64,000 nt of DNA from Conchocele bisecta. Its lineage: Eukaryota; Mollusca; Bivalvia; Lucinida; Thyasiridae. The position numbers and the translations under genes are program-made. Under the pieces are notes generated by a model that was not told where the DNA came from, ran no database searches, and saw only the letters and a program-made list of their open reading frames with translations. Position 1 is the stretch's first letter, and every line of letters starts with the position of its first letter. The DNA lies in the NCBI GenBank assembly GCA_029237695.1, contig CM055280.1, positions 33,266,616 through 33,330,615 on the forward strand. Direction: 5' to 3'. This document shows positions 51,101 through 61,816 of the stretch, piece after piece.

Positions 51101-51680
51101 GAATTATCTCTTCTGAAAACAACTGTCCGAAAATGTTTGTCCATCAATTGTGCGGTTTAAAATTTGCAGAAAATTCACAAATTTGGCCAATTTACCAACA
51201 ATTAACCCTTTCAACACTACAGGCCTCTTTAGCAGTTTTTACAATAGTGTAGATCCAGATGAGCCAGCTCGTAACGTAATTTTCATCATTTTTAGAAGAA
51301 AAAAAAACAACCTTTTTAAAAATGGGCGTGTCAGAAAATCATTATATGGCAAATGAATTTGTTAGAAAATCAGCATATCACAGTCCATTCCAGTTATTAG
51401 GGGTGAAAGGGTCAATGACAATTGTTGTTTAATAATGTCATGGCATTCAGGAGAAATGATCTTCTAACAAAACATCTGTCCGAAAATATTTGGTAAATCA
51501 ATTGTGCAGTTTGAAATTTGAGGAAAATTCACAAATTTGGCCAATTTAACATAAATTAATGATATTTTGTTGTTTATAATGATGTTGTGGCATTCAAGAG
51601 GAATGATCTCCAAATCAACATGAAAATTTAACATCAATTAATGACATTTCGTTGTTTAATGATGTCTTGGTATTCCAGTC
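51100..51680. repeat. Three tandem units of about 110-160 bp, first one hosting a D element
   Basis: ATCAATTGTGCGGTTTAAAA/ATCAATTGTGCAGTTTGAAA, AAATTCACAAATTTGGCCAA, TTAATGACATTTCGTTGTTT and ATTCAAGAGGAA(T)GATCTC blocks repeat. Units 2 and 3 are uninterrupted at TTAA (51556 and 51638). Confidence 0.8.
51206..51411. mobile_element. Family D element inserted at TTAA of the tandem unit
   Basis: CCCTTTCAACACTACAGGCC to TATTAGGGGTGAAAGGG, flanked by TTAA (51202-51205) and TCAA (51412-51415). The two sister units carry the intact target ATTAATGA. Confidence 0.9.
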
Positions 51681-51837
51681 TGGGTCAACTAGTTGTTCAA
51701 GTGTTTCTTTGACCATTGTCACTTTCCTTTGATAGAGAAGTCAAGTTATCACCATATTTATTGACCGTATTTACATTTGGCCACCGGCGGAGAAAGTGTA
51801 CCTTACGTCATACGCGACCAGCATAGCCCCAGACCAG

Positions 51838-52093
51838 ACTGTTTGCAAAAAGTGTAGATCCAGATGAGCCCTCTCGTAACGATGGTTATAACCCCTTCAA
51901 TACTACAGACCTCTATCATTAAGTGTTTGCAAACGGTGTAGATCCAGATGAGCCGGTTGCACAGTTTGTAGATATTTTCTTATTTCTAAAAAAAAAAATA
52001 CCCTTCCGATAAATGAAATTGTCTGACTCCATTAGGAACAGTCCTAATATAGGAGTGTTCATTCCAGTTACTACTTAGGGGTGAAAGGGTTAA
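51838..52093. repeat. Family D element plus a duplicated core fragment
   Basis: CTGTTTGCAAAAAGTGTAGA is a loose core piece. TTATAACCCCTTCAATACTA to GGGGTGAAAGGGTTAA is the element, with the right core arm missing. Confidence 0.7.
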
Positions 52094-52403
52094 ACTCAGT
52101 AAAATCATGTGGTATAATAATAAAGCTCATGATTTCACTGAACAGACAGACAGACGCACAGTTTGATCATGGTCAGCCTGGTTGCTATTGATTTACTAGA
52201 TGCTCACTGCTTGAATTTAATGTTTACCCTAGTTTCTCGATCAATAAAAGAACAGCATTTTGTATCAATTAATCGCATATTGCGACGCTTTGGCCAATAT
52301 CTATTACCGGTAAATTCATCATTACACGTTGCAATAGGTTAAGCACTATATTTAGAACTGATTTTACGCCTTGTTGACATCAGTTCACGATACACAAAGC
52401 ATA

Positions 52404-52654
52404 TTACCGCCCACACACACCGCTAATCACAACAATTGTCGTCTGCTGTTGTTTTTATATCTTGCTTTATTTCTCAATAAAAACATGGTTTGACAGCACT
52501 TCAGAATCATTTCCAATGGAAATGATTCTGAAATGCTGTCAAACCATGTTGTAAATTATTCTAAAGTGCTGTCAAAGCATGTTTTTGATGATAAAAATGG
52601 AAAACAGAAAATAAAAAGCAGACGACAAAAAAGATAGCGGTCTATAAGGGTTAA
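52404..52654. repeat. Family B element, GACCGC subtype
   Basis: CACACACCGCTAATCACAAC to AGATAGCGGTCTATAAGGGTTAA with the extra third arm. Confidence 0.85.
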
Positions 52655-52724
52655 AAATTCAATATGTCAACTATCACTATTACATTATATAGTCTCAATA
52701 AAACTACAAAAATCAATGGATATA

Positions 52725-52937
52725 TTAACCCTTAGCCTGCTGATCGCGAAACTGTCGTCTGCTGTTCCTTTATTTTTTGCCCTGTTTCTCAATAAAAACA
52801 TGGTTTGACAGCACTTTAGAATCATTTCCAATGGAAATGATTCTAAAGTGCTGTCAAAGCATGTTTTTGATGAGAAAAATCGAAAATAAAACATAAACAG
52901 CAGACGACAACATTTCATTCAGCAGGCTAAGGGTTAA
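52725..52937. mobile_element. Family B element, AGCCTGC subtype
   Basis: TTAACCCTTAGCCTGCTGAT to TTCAGCAGGCTAAGGGTTAA. It is almost the same as 53295-53508, 570 bp away, so one may derive from the other. Confidence 0.95.
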
Positions 52938-53294
52938 ACTGGTGATATTGGTCAGTTTGCTTTGATACAAATGCCATACAGTCCCTTATCTCATCAGTTC
53001 ATTCATCGTGTAGGTGTAATATTTGGATATTTGTCAACGGCGTTTAAAGTGTGTTTAATATTCTATTGACCAGTGTATTTATAGTGATTCAAGAATCACT
53101 GTAAACGGTGAAAATAGCCTGTCCGTATTGTAACGGATTAAGAAACGTTGACTTTGGATTAAATTTGTCTGGGTGGTGTTTAACTTCCACTGATTAGGAG
53201 CGGTGTCAACGAGGAATCGAATTGGCTGGAATTCCACTTATGTTTTAAAGTAGCTGTTCCCGAGTAGTAGCTAAAAAGTGAAAATGAAATGGTT

Positions 53295-53508
53295 TTAACC
53301 CTTACCCTGCTGATCGCGAAAACTGTCGTCTGCAGTTGCTTTATTTTTTGCCCTTTTTCTCAATAAAAACATGGTTTGACAGCAATTTAGAATCATTTCC
53401 AATGGAAATGATTCTAAAGTGCTGTCAAAGCATGTTTTTGTTGAGAAAAATCGAAAATAAAACATAAACAGCAGACGACAACATTTCATTCAGCAGGCTA
53501 AGGGTTAA
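53295..53508. mobile_element. Family B element, first of a three-element train
   Basis: TTAACCCTTACCCTGCTGAT to CAGCAGGCTAAGGGTTAA. Its right TTAA (53505-53508) is the left TTAA of the A element. Confidence 0.95.
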
Positions 53509-53735
53509 CCATTTTCATGCTGGGGAATGCCCATTTTGCTGATAGAGATATCTGATTAGTTTTCTTGTATCTCCCTAAAAGTATATGGTGTGGCCACCAT
53601 TTGAACCGTCTCACGATGAGACGGTTCAAATGAGTGGTCACAACACATACCTTCGATGAGAAATTTGAAAAATTGCAGATTTTTTTTTAGAAATTTGTAT
53701 ACACATATATTCGTATTCCGCATGGAATGGGTTAA
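53505..53735. mobile_element. Family A element, second of the train
   Basis: TTAACCATTTTCATGCTGGG to CGCATGGAATGGGTTAA; core ACCGTCTCACGATGAGACGG. Confidence 0.95.
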
Positions 53736-53978
53736 CCCTTTCACCCCTAAGTAACCGGAATGGATTTTGATATGTTAATTTTGCAACCAATCCAATCGTC
53801 ACAAAATGATTTTCAGACTAGTCCATTTATGAAAAGGGGGTGTCTTTGATCTCAAAAATATGAAAATTACTTGCAACAAGTGCAGATCCTGATGAGACGG
53901 CTCGTCACGAGCCGGCTCATCTGGATCTACACTGTTTGCCAATACAGCTATACAGGTTTGTGGTGTTGAAAGAGTTAA
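53732..53978. mobile_element. Family D element, third of the train
   Basis: TTAACCCTTTCACCCCTAAG to GTGGTGTTGAAAGAGTTAA; perfect core. An S1 fragment (AACGTCCAAGAAACAGCTAC) starts at its right TTAA. Confidence 0.95.
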
Positions 53979-54639
53979 CGTCCAAGAAACAGCTACGGTC
54001 ATATACAGGGCCTCAATTACAAAATACAGAACTTTAGATACCCAAAGAAGACCATGAACCCTTGTAAAGAAAAAACTAATGAATATCTGTATACATCAAT
54101 GAAGATAGAAATTAAAGATACACAATGTGCATAAAATATACCAATTTTAATTTTTCTAAATATAATTTTTCGCATGATGCCTGTATTGTGTTCAGTCATT
54201 AAATGGCGAACCAGATGCACAATTATCCCAATCTGCGGTTTCTCAGACACACAACTAATGTGATGTGAATTTGTGGTAAAACTTATTTACAGCGGATATA
54301 TGCACCGATATAGGGCCTGCCAAAAAGAAATGTTATAATTATCTGCGGTTATTATAAGGGGCACACCTCGATTCAACACAATTTATCACTATGCAAAGCA
54401 ACGTTGGATATAACGATGTTAAATATACCATTGCAACACATTTATATTTTAATTAGATGATAAATGAATGTCTAAGAACAAGAAATAATCACAAAAATGT
54501 ATAAAATAAATATAATAAAATTGGATTTTTTTCTAATTACTCCTCGAAAATGAATTCACAATATATTTTAACAATTGTTGCCATTAATTCATTTTTTCGC
54601 TGAATTAACATAAACATGTTATGAACAAACTGAAATACT
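53979..54639. other. Spacer after a short S1 fragment
   Basis: S1 remnant to about 54010, then AT-rich sequence with no feature. Confidence 0.5.
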
Positions 54640-54848
54640 TTTTGCTGTTTCTCTTACTTCTTATCCAAAGTATATGTTGTTACTACTCATCTGAACCGTC
54701 CGAGACTGCATATGCAGCCTATGCTCAATAAATGTAAATCCAATAATTATTCACAAGAAAACGTTGTTAATGTGGAATTTACAGACTATCATAATTTTGC
54801 TCTTACGAACATTTTAGTCGTACAAAGTTAAGTGAAACGGCGGCCTCC
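54640..54848. repeat. Chimera: left half of A joined to right half of G
   Basis: TTTCTCTTACTTCTTATCCA, AAGTATATGTTGTTACTACT and CATCTGAACCGTCC are A to its centre. GAGACTGCATATGCAGCCTA to GTTAAGTGAAACGGCGGCC is G from its centre (complement orientation of the core). Confidence 0.75.
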
Positions 54849-54942
54849 AGTTCAACAAGGTTGCACTGTAGTATGGTAGCTCATTGTTGAAGTAATCAAC
54901 AACCCTTTATAAACACACTTAGGAAAGATATTCCATATTTAC

Positions 54943-55024
54943 AGATTCCACATTCCAAATCAACAGGCGAGTCTTTTGATCTGGGTTTATAATAACACCA
55001 TTTACGCGGGGTATGAAGAAAGTT
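54943..55024 (-). CDS. Possible exon, cysteine- and aromatic-rich, unassigned
   Basis: An open stretch on the minus strand between an AAATAAACAG acceptor-like site and a GTAAAT donor-like site. It reads NFLHTPRKWCYYKPRSKDSP then VDLECGI. The KWCYY...LEC pattern is faintly kringle-like, and the donor side is phase 1 like the other exons on this strand. The acceptor side would be phase 0, the length (82 nt) is small and no second supporting half was found, so this may be chance. If real it would belong to the upstream part of the LDL-receptor class A/collagen-like gene. Confidence 0.2.
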
Positions 55025-55067
55025 CTGTTTATTTGTCGCAATAGGAAAACAATCCAAAAACATGAAA

Positions 55068-55145
55068 GTGAAAGGGTTTAATGTCCCAGCGACAGACAAG
55101 GTCATGCATGTAGAGATAGGAGACTTCATTTCAAGTCTCATTTTA
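55068..55145. mobile_element. S1 fragment
   Basis: GGGTTTAATGTCCCAGCGAC, AAGGTCATGCATGTAGAG and TTCATTTCAAGTCTCAT. Confidence 0.6.
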
Positions 55146-55164
55146 TGTAATCTGATTTCAATGA

Positions 55165-55300
55165 GTTTGCTTTAAATTCACAAACATTTTTTTCTATTTT
55201 CTTCATTTCTCAATGAAAGTATATGTTGTTACCACTCATTTGAACCGTCTTGACGAGATGGTTCAAATGAGTGGTAACAACATATATTTTATTATAAGTA
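55165..55300. repeat. Family A element without outer ends
   Basis: TTCATTTCTCAATGAAAGTA, ACCACTCATTTGAACCGTCT, TGACGAGATGGTTC and complement. Confidence 0.75.
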
Positions 55301-55327
55301 TCATTATAAGGCTGTATGAGTGTGCTA

Positions 55328-55950
55328 TTTGATCTGGATCTACCCTGGTAACAAAAACCCATAAGCCCCATTTCTCCAGTCTCAGCCACATATTATAAAG
55401 TTATAAGAAAACACAATTAGACTGCAGACATACTGATCTGGATCTACACTGGTCACAAAAACCCATAAGCCCCATTTCTCCAGTCACAGCCACATATAAA
55501 GTTATAAGAAAACACTTTATTCAGTTAGAGCCACATATAAAGTTTGATAAGACAACAACACACTGAGCCAAACAACTTTGGTCGGGATCTACACTGGTCA
55601 CAAAAAACATAAGCCCCATTTTTCCAGTCGACACAGCTTCATATAAGAAAATATACTTAGCCAGCAGACAGGCTGATCTGGATCTACACTGGTCACAAAC
55701 CCATAAGCCCCATTTCTCCAGTCTCAGCCACATATAAAGTTATAAGAAAACACAATTAGACTGCAGACAGACTGATCTGGATCTACACTGGTCACAAAAA
55801 ACATAAGCCCCATTTATCCAGTCACAGCTGCATATAAAGTTATAAGAAAATATACTTAGCCAGCAGACAGACTGATCTTGATCTACACTGGTCCAGTCAG
55901 AGCCACATATAAAGTTCTAAGTAAACACAATTAGGCTGCAGACAGATGTG
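55328..55950. repeat. About six tandem copies of the family F right end
   Basis: A unit of about 100 bp: CTGATCTGGATCTACACTGG, TCACAAAAACCCATAAGCCC, CATTTCTCCAGTCACAGCCA, CATATAAAGTTATAAGAAAA, CACAATTAGACTGCAGACA. Units differ by small indels and the fourth and sixth are shortened. Confidence 0.9.
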
Positions 55951-56101
55951 GGAGGGGATTAATTGTGGAAGCTGCAGATTTACCTGACAGCAGCCAACTA
56001 ATGCGCCACCGACAGATTGAAAGTGCATCGTGAGACACAAACATAAAACATCACGTGTCTGTTGTTTTTTCTCTCCTCAACTCTTGAACGCAACAAGTAA
56101 T

Positions 56102-56339
56102 CAGGAGCCCGTTTCACTAAACCACGTACGACTAAAAGTGCAAAATTATGATAGTCTGTAAATTTCACATTAATAATGTTTTCTTGCAACTAATTATTGG
56201 ATTTACATTTATTGAGCATAGGCTGCAAATGCAGCCTATGCTCAATAAATGTAAATCCATCAATTGAGATTTCCAGACGATTCTAAATTTGCACTTGCGA
56301 ACATTTTAGTCGTACAAAGTTTAGTGAAACGGGCCCCTG
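56102..56339. mobile_element. Family G element
   Basis: CAGGAGCCCGTTTCACTAAA to TTTAGTGAAACGGGCCCCTG; core GGCTGCAAATGCAGCC. Confidence 0.9.
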
Positions 56340-56489
56340 ATGTTTTAGTACCTATGTACCTATATGGGTGAAAATAGAAACAACCCAGCAGTCCTAGTAT
56401 CGTCATATATCTTCAATTTTAAACCACAAATTGAAAATACGTTTTTTTAATTTTTAAAGTATTTTTTCAAAACATCCTGTTATGTCCCT

Positions 56490-56706
56490 TTAAACCTTCC
56501 ACCCCTAAGTAACTGACATGGGACACTCCCATGTTATTTTTCAAACTATTACAGTCATCAGAACGGGGCATTGTTTTTAGAAATAATAAGAAAGTATCCA
56601 AAAAGGGTGCAGATTCTGATGAGACGGCTCGCTACGAGCCGGCTCATCAGGATCTACACCGTTTTGCAAATATTAGGAAAGAGGTCTGTAGTGTTGAACG
56701 GGTTAA
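56490..56706. mobile_element. Family D element
   Basis: TTAAACCTTCCACCCCTAAG to GTAGTGTTGAACGGGTTAA; core GAGACGGCTCGCTACGAGCC. Confidence 0.85.
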
Positions 56707-56953
56707 AGGAACTCGGTCTCAGATGCAGCCTTCAGTGACGGAAACATATTAGGCCATAAAAAGTATTTTGGTTCTCATATATTGAGCATTTTATCGTCAT
56801 GGAGAAATAAAATTATACTGGAATTTCGCCACATGATCAATAAAAAACACTAACGTGCAAAAATATGTTGAATCCAATCATGTATGAAGATAGTATGGAG
56901 ATTGTTCACGTCAAAAGAGGTTATCGTAACTTTATAGAACATATACCGGTACC

Positions 56954-57096
56954 CATTGTTTTAAAGTCACTCTTTTTATTAAATTTTCGACCCCATGGTC
57001 TTTATCAAAATAGTGTGAAAATGTATCGGCAGTCCTATCCATTGTGTAGCAGTAAACCGGATGTTATGAGCCGGACGTCATGACTTTAAAACAATG
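56954..57096. mobile_element. Small element with 16-bp inverted ends
   Basis: CATTGTTTTAAAGTCA and TGACTTTAAAACAATG are exact complements 143 bp apart end to end. The interior is not palindromic. Confidence 0.75.
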
Positions 57097-57179
57097 TGTA
57101 TTAAATGTGCTTCCCTTCAGAGGTTATTGGAAATTACTATAAAATAACAGCCATAACGACAATTTACGTTTCCCGGATG

Positions 57180-57447
57180 CTAAAGTATACTTTGATGGAG
57201 AAATTTTCAATTTTATGATAAATTTACTAATTTCTATTATACTGAATTTATTACATTATCACAGCCATTTTGGCTGTGATAATGTAATAAATTCAGTATA
57301 ATAATTTTGTGTCCTTTTAATCATCAAATATATGCAGTGGTTAGTTCTATATGAAATAATGCATTTTGGGAAAAATAAATGATTACTCCCTCAAAGTATA
57401 CTTTGCTAGATAAGTATACTTTGCAATTTTGATGAAATCGGCTACTG
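57180..57447. mobile_element. Family K element, left end shortened
   Basis: TAAAGTATACTTTGATGGAG to TTGATGAAATCGGCTACTG; core TCACAGCCATTTTGGCTGTG intact. Confidence 0.85.
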
Positions 57448-57878
57448 GTGACTTGAAAAAAAATAGAATTGAACATCTCAAACAAATATATATATATTAA
57501 AGATCTGCCCTCTCGCATCACATTCCGCAAACCCCATATCTGTGAACCAAAGTACTTTTTATGGCCTTATATGAATGTAAGTTATTGAGCAGAAACCGAT
57601 TTCTGGCCACCACCTGTACCATTCGAAACATAATTTCATTCATGATATCTTTCACCTGCGCCAAAAAAATGCAAAATGGAGCAAAAAATGCATGATAAAA
57701 ACACATTTTCGAAGAAATATCTTTATGGTTCACTCGCTCCCGCATTCCATGAATGCAAACGAGATAAATTTTCAAGTATTTAACAACTGTTTGATTTATA
57801 TTGCAGCCACACGTGTGGTAGTCTGTGGTAGTCGCTAAGTTCACAAAGTGCACACTGATGCTATGATCATGATTTTTT

Positions 57879-58136
57879 TTAACCCTTACACCGCTATCTT
57901 AATTTGTTGTCGTCTGCTGTTTTCTGCTGCTATTTTCTATTTTCCATTTTTATCATCAAAAACATGCTTTGACAGCACTTTAGAATAATTTACAACATGC
58001 TTTAACAGCACTTCAGAATCATTTCCATTGGAAATGATTCTGAAGTGCTGTCAAAACATGTTTTTATTGAGAGATAAGGCAATATATAAAAGCAACAGCA
58101 GACGAGAATCGTTGTGTGTAGCGGTCTAAGGGTTAA
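57879..58136. mobile_element. Family B element, GACCGC subtype
   Basis: TTAACCCTTACACCGCTATC to GTGTAGCGGTCTAAGGGTTAA; third arm on the left, as in 43209. Confidence 0.9.
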
Positions 58137-58185
58137 AGCTACAAATAATAAGCTGGTATATTTTGTAGAAAACTAATAATAACAA

Positions 58186-58498
58186 GGGCATCTTCATTAC
58201 GAAGTTTAAATCCCCTTGCCGGCAGCCTTGATAATAAAAAAAAACATTTGCCTTATAAAGCCTTACAAACAAGGTAAACATAGGTCCTCAGTGGGCGGTC
58301 AGATGTGGGTCATATGCAAAAGAAATCACCATCCCTAGACAAACATTGTGGCCAAGTATTATCAAAATTGGTGCAGCGGTTCAAAAGTTATTGAAAAATG
58401 AAAGGTGTTACTAATGCACGCACCATGAATGCACGCACGCACACACAATGGACTAATGCTATATCCACTCTTGCCTACCGGCGAGGGGTCAAATGAGA
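58186..58498. mobile_element. Family N element
   Basis: TTTAAATCCCCTTGCCGGCA to CTTGCCTACCGGCGAGGGG; CATCCCTAGACAAACATTGT and AAAATTGGTGCAGCGGTTCA are in order. Confidence 0.75.
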
Positions 58499-58772
58499 CA
58501 TGGTGACTAGATGATCCTGTGTATAGTTCGTGCTTTTGAAATAGTGCCTTCTTGCTGCTCAGATTGAAACACAAATTCAGCTTGTGGAGTTCTTCAAAAA
58601 GACACATGTAAAACAAGAAAATGTGGCCTGGCAGCATACAAATGTCTGCTGGTAGATTGAAGAAACTTGTAACTGGGCCCACGTCGGACACACACACAGA
58701 CGGACACACCCACATACACACACGTGTGGATATACTGTTTAAACACTATGCCTTTTCAGACTCCACCGAGAC

Positions 58773-59060
58773 CAGTAGCCTATTTCACCAAAATTGCAAA
58801 GTATACTTTGAGGGAGAAATTTCCAGTTAAGGATAAATTTATTAATTTTTATTATACTGAATTTAATACATTATCACAGCCATTTTGGCTGTGATCATGT
58901 AATAAATTCAGTACAATAATTCTGCATACTTTTAATCATCAAATATATGCACTCTTTACTTCTATATGAAATAATGCATTTTGGGAAAAATAAATGATTA
59001 CGCCCTCATACTTAGCTAGATAAAATCGGTTCAGGAGCATAAATATCTCCATTTTGATGA
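58773..59060. mobile_element. Family K element merging into a tandem array
   Basis: CAGTAGCCTATTTCACCAAA on the left, core at about 58876-58898. The right arm is broken (CTTAGCTAGATAAAATCGGT) and its last bases are repeated in the following array. Confidence 0.8.
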
Positions 59061-60105
59061 AATCGGCTACAGGAGCATAAATATCTCCATTTTGATGATG
59101 AAATCGGCTACAGGAGCATAAATATCTCCATTTTGATGAAATCTGCTACAGGAGCATAAATATCTCCATTTTGATGAAATCAGCTATATGAGCATAAATA
59201 TCTCCATTTTTTTGAAAATCAGTAAGATAAATATCTCCATTTTGATGAAATCGGCTATAGGCATGAAAGGCATATATCTCCATTTTGATGAAATCAGCTA
59301 TGAGCATAAATATCTCCATTTTATGATGAAATCAGGCTACAGGAGCATATAAATCTCCATTTGATGAAATAGGCTATAGAGCATAAATATCTCCATTTTT
59401 TTTGATCGCTAATAAATCTCATGATGAAAATCAGCTAAGGAGCATAAATCCATGATGAAATCAGGTAAATATTTTGATAAACTATCTCTATTTTTTTGAT
59501 GAAATCGCTACAGGAAAAAGCATAAATATCATTTTGATGAAATCGCTATAAAGTGCATATAAAATTCTCCATTTTGTATGAAATCGGCTATAGGAGCATA
59601 AATATCTCCATTTTGATGAAATCAGCTATATGAGCATAAATATCTCCATTTTGATGAAATCAGCTACAGGAGCATAAATATCTCCATTTTGATGAAATCA
59701 GCTATAGGAGCATAAATATCTCCATGTTGATGAAATCCGCTACAGGAGCATAAATATTTCCATTTTGATGAAATCGGCTATAGGAGCATAAATATCTCCA
59801 TTTCTCCATTTTGATGAAATCAGCTATAGGAGCATAAATATCTCCATGTTGATGAAATCCGCTACAGGAGCATAAATATCTCCATTTTGATGAAATCCGC
59901 TACAGGAGCATAAATATCTCCATTTTGATGAAATCGGCTATAGGAGCATAAATATCTCCATTTTGATGAAATTGGCTATTAAGGAGCATAAATATCTCCA
60001 TTTTGATGAAATCGGCTATTTAAGGAGGCATATTAGATGAAATCATTAAGGAGCATAAATATCTCCATTTTGATGAAATCGGCTATTAAGGAGCATAACT
60101 ATCTC
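59023..60105. repeat. 38-bp minisatellite grown from the end of family K
   Basis: The unit GGAGCATAAATATCTCCATT, TTGATGAAATCGGCTACA repeats about 28 times, for example starts at 59034 and 59072. CATTTTGATGAAATCGGCTAC matches the K terminus. The middle (59200-59570) has many small insertions and deletions; both ends are regular. Confidence 0.95.
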
Positions 60106-60267
60106 CACTTTGCATATATATTTGGATCAGAAATATACTGATCTTAGTTCTGTAAAAATGCATACAAGTACCGTACACCTACATGTAAGTGGTAACCACA
60201 TATATATCTGGCCAGAAATAAAGAAAATAATCTTTTTTGTCTGAAAAAGAGTGTATCTTCAAACCCA

Positions 60268-60511
60268 TTAACTCTTTGCATGCTAGCGGCGAAAATATCC
60301 GCCAAACGAATTAGGAGTATATGTTTTATTTCTCTCTGTAAATATGTCTTGAAATTTCATTAGAATTGTGTCCTCCGGACACAATTCTAATGAAATTCCA
60401 AGACATATTCATGACATTTATAAGGAGAAATAAAAGAAAATATAATTAATTTTCATCTGCTATTTTTGAACTATTTATAGCCCACAAATGTCCCAGCATG
60501 CAAAGAGTTAA
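60268..60511. mobile_element. Family C element
   Basis: TTAACTCTTTGCATGCTAGC to CAGCATGCAAAGAGTTAA; core AATTGTGTCCTCCGGACACA. A worn A right arm (60183-60271) abuts it at the same TTAA. Confidence 0.9.
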
Positions 60512-60606
60512 TGTGTAATGTATATTTTTCTGGCAGTTATATTCACTGATTATCTTGTGATTTTCAAATCAAAAGGATAAAACTGATCATGCTACCACCA
60601 TATATA

Positions 60607-60840
60607 ATGGAAGTAACTGAAGAAATGGGCATTATGGGTTTTGCAAATCCAGATCATCCGCATAGTCTTATCAGGAACTGCACCGTTGACCATTCCATCA
60701 ATGAAACACCCATTATGTTTCTAACAAGCACTATAGATCGTTATCAGGCTACAGGAGTGTGCTATTTGATCACGAGCTACACTGGTCACAAGTCCCTATC
60801 AGCCACATTTCTCCAGTCATATATAGCCACATATATGATT
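60607..60840. repeat. Family F element
   Basis: GGAAGTAACTGAAGAAATGG to CATTTCTCCAGTCATATATA; the long plus-strand frame here (60589-61086) is mostly this repeat and not a gene. Confidence 0.75.
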
Positions 60841-61059
60841 CGTCATGATTTTCAACAGAAAAGGGAAGGTTCAATTGTCGAACCACCACCTCGCCTGATA
60901 GGCAAACAATCGCATATAAAATCATGCGGGCCAATCTGCGGTTGGTTATCTGGGGTATCGATCTTTAAACTGTTTATCTGCCCATGCATGGGTCTCACAG
61001 TACCTTTTGTTGGGACGAGATGGTCTCATGATCAGAAGCATGCATGCTGCACCTCAGCT

Positions 61060-61385
61060 GCACATTTTCCGCTGTATAGGCAATAGGTTGCACAATATCG
61101 CTACACCACAGTGACTGACACCACAGTCAATGTTAAACGTTTTCGTTTATTACATTTCACACACTAAAATATAGCAATAATCTGCAAGGCTAGACATTCA
61201 TACTTCACTATATTGTTATTGAGAGAAAATTCTACAACATGTGACAAACATATTATTATAAACTCACCAAACAAAGTGTGTATTAGCAAATGTCTTATAA
61301 TAGGTCACTCTGCATAAAGTAGAAAGTAAACAAAGAACGCTTCAAACGCATATTTGGAAATACTACTCCGTTGTAATGTAATTAG
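61060..61385. repeat. Segment homologous to 42880-43207
   Basis: CGCTACACCACAGTGACTGA, ACTAAAATATAGCAATAATC, TTCATACTTCACTATATTGT, GTGTGTATTAGCAAATGTCT, GTAGAAAGTAAACAAAGAAC. Confidence 0.6.
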
Positions 61386-61454
61386 AGTTATGTACTCAGA
61401 ACTAGCTGCACCTATATTGAGGCATTGTGATTTGAAAAATCTTAAAGATGTTCT

Positions 61455-61605
61455 GTAGATGAGCTCAGAAGTATATGTCGTTACCACCATTTGAACAGGC
61501 TTGTGAAGACGGTTCAAATGAGTGGTCACAACATACACTTTCATTAAGAAATGAAGAAAAGTGAAGAAAAAAAATAGTAACAGGCACATTTCCAAGTCAT
61601 TTAAC
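61455..61605. repeat. Family A element, worn
   Basis: TGAGCTCAGAAGTATATGTC, ACCATTTGAACAGGCTTGTG, AAGACGGTTCAAATGAGTGG; right end AAGTCATTTAACC. Confidence 0.7.
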
Positions 61606-61816
61606 CATCACCTCGAGCACAGGGGCCGCATGGGTGGGCAATAGAATGAAAATTTGGATGATGGCAAATAAACATTTGAAAAACTATAATGCAAATATCG
61701 GACAGACAGACGGTCATACAAACAGGGTGGCAACTGTGTACCCCAACATATTTTGGGCGTAGATAAAAATGTTTGTAAATTTAGATACCTCCCACATAAA
61801 ATGGGTTACTATTTAT

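Larger units (their letters stand above)
56752..57566. mobile_element. Harbinger-like element with TTA duplication and two nested elements
   Basis: GGCCATAAAAAGTATTTTGG to CCAAAGTACTTTTTATGGCC, flanked by TTA on both sides (56749-56751, 57567-57569). It contains a small palindromic MITE (56954-57096) and a K element (57180-57447). At 56868-56871 it keeps the empty equivalent of the TTAA insertion at 18681. Confidence 0.8.

Noticed and set aside
60589..61086. 165-residue plus-strand frame
   Set aside because: Its first half is a family F repeat, whose frames are open in other copies too; the rest has no domain signal.
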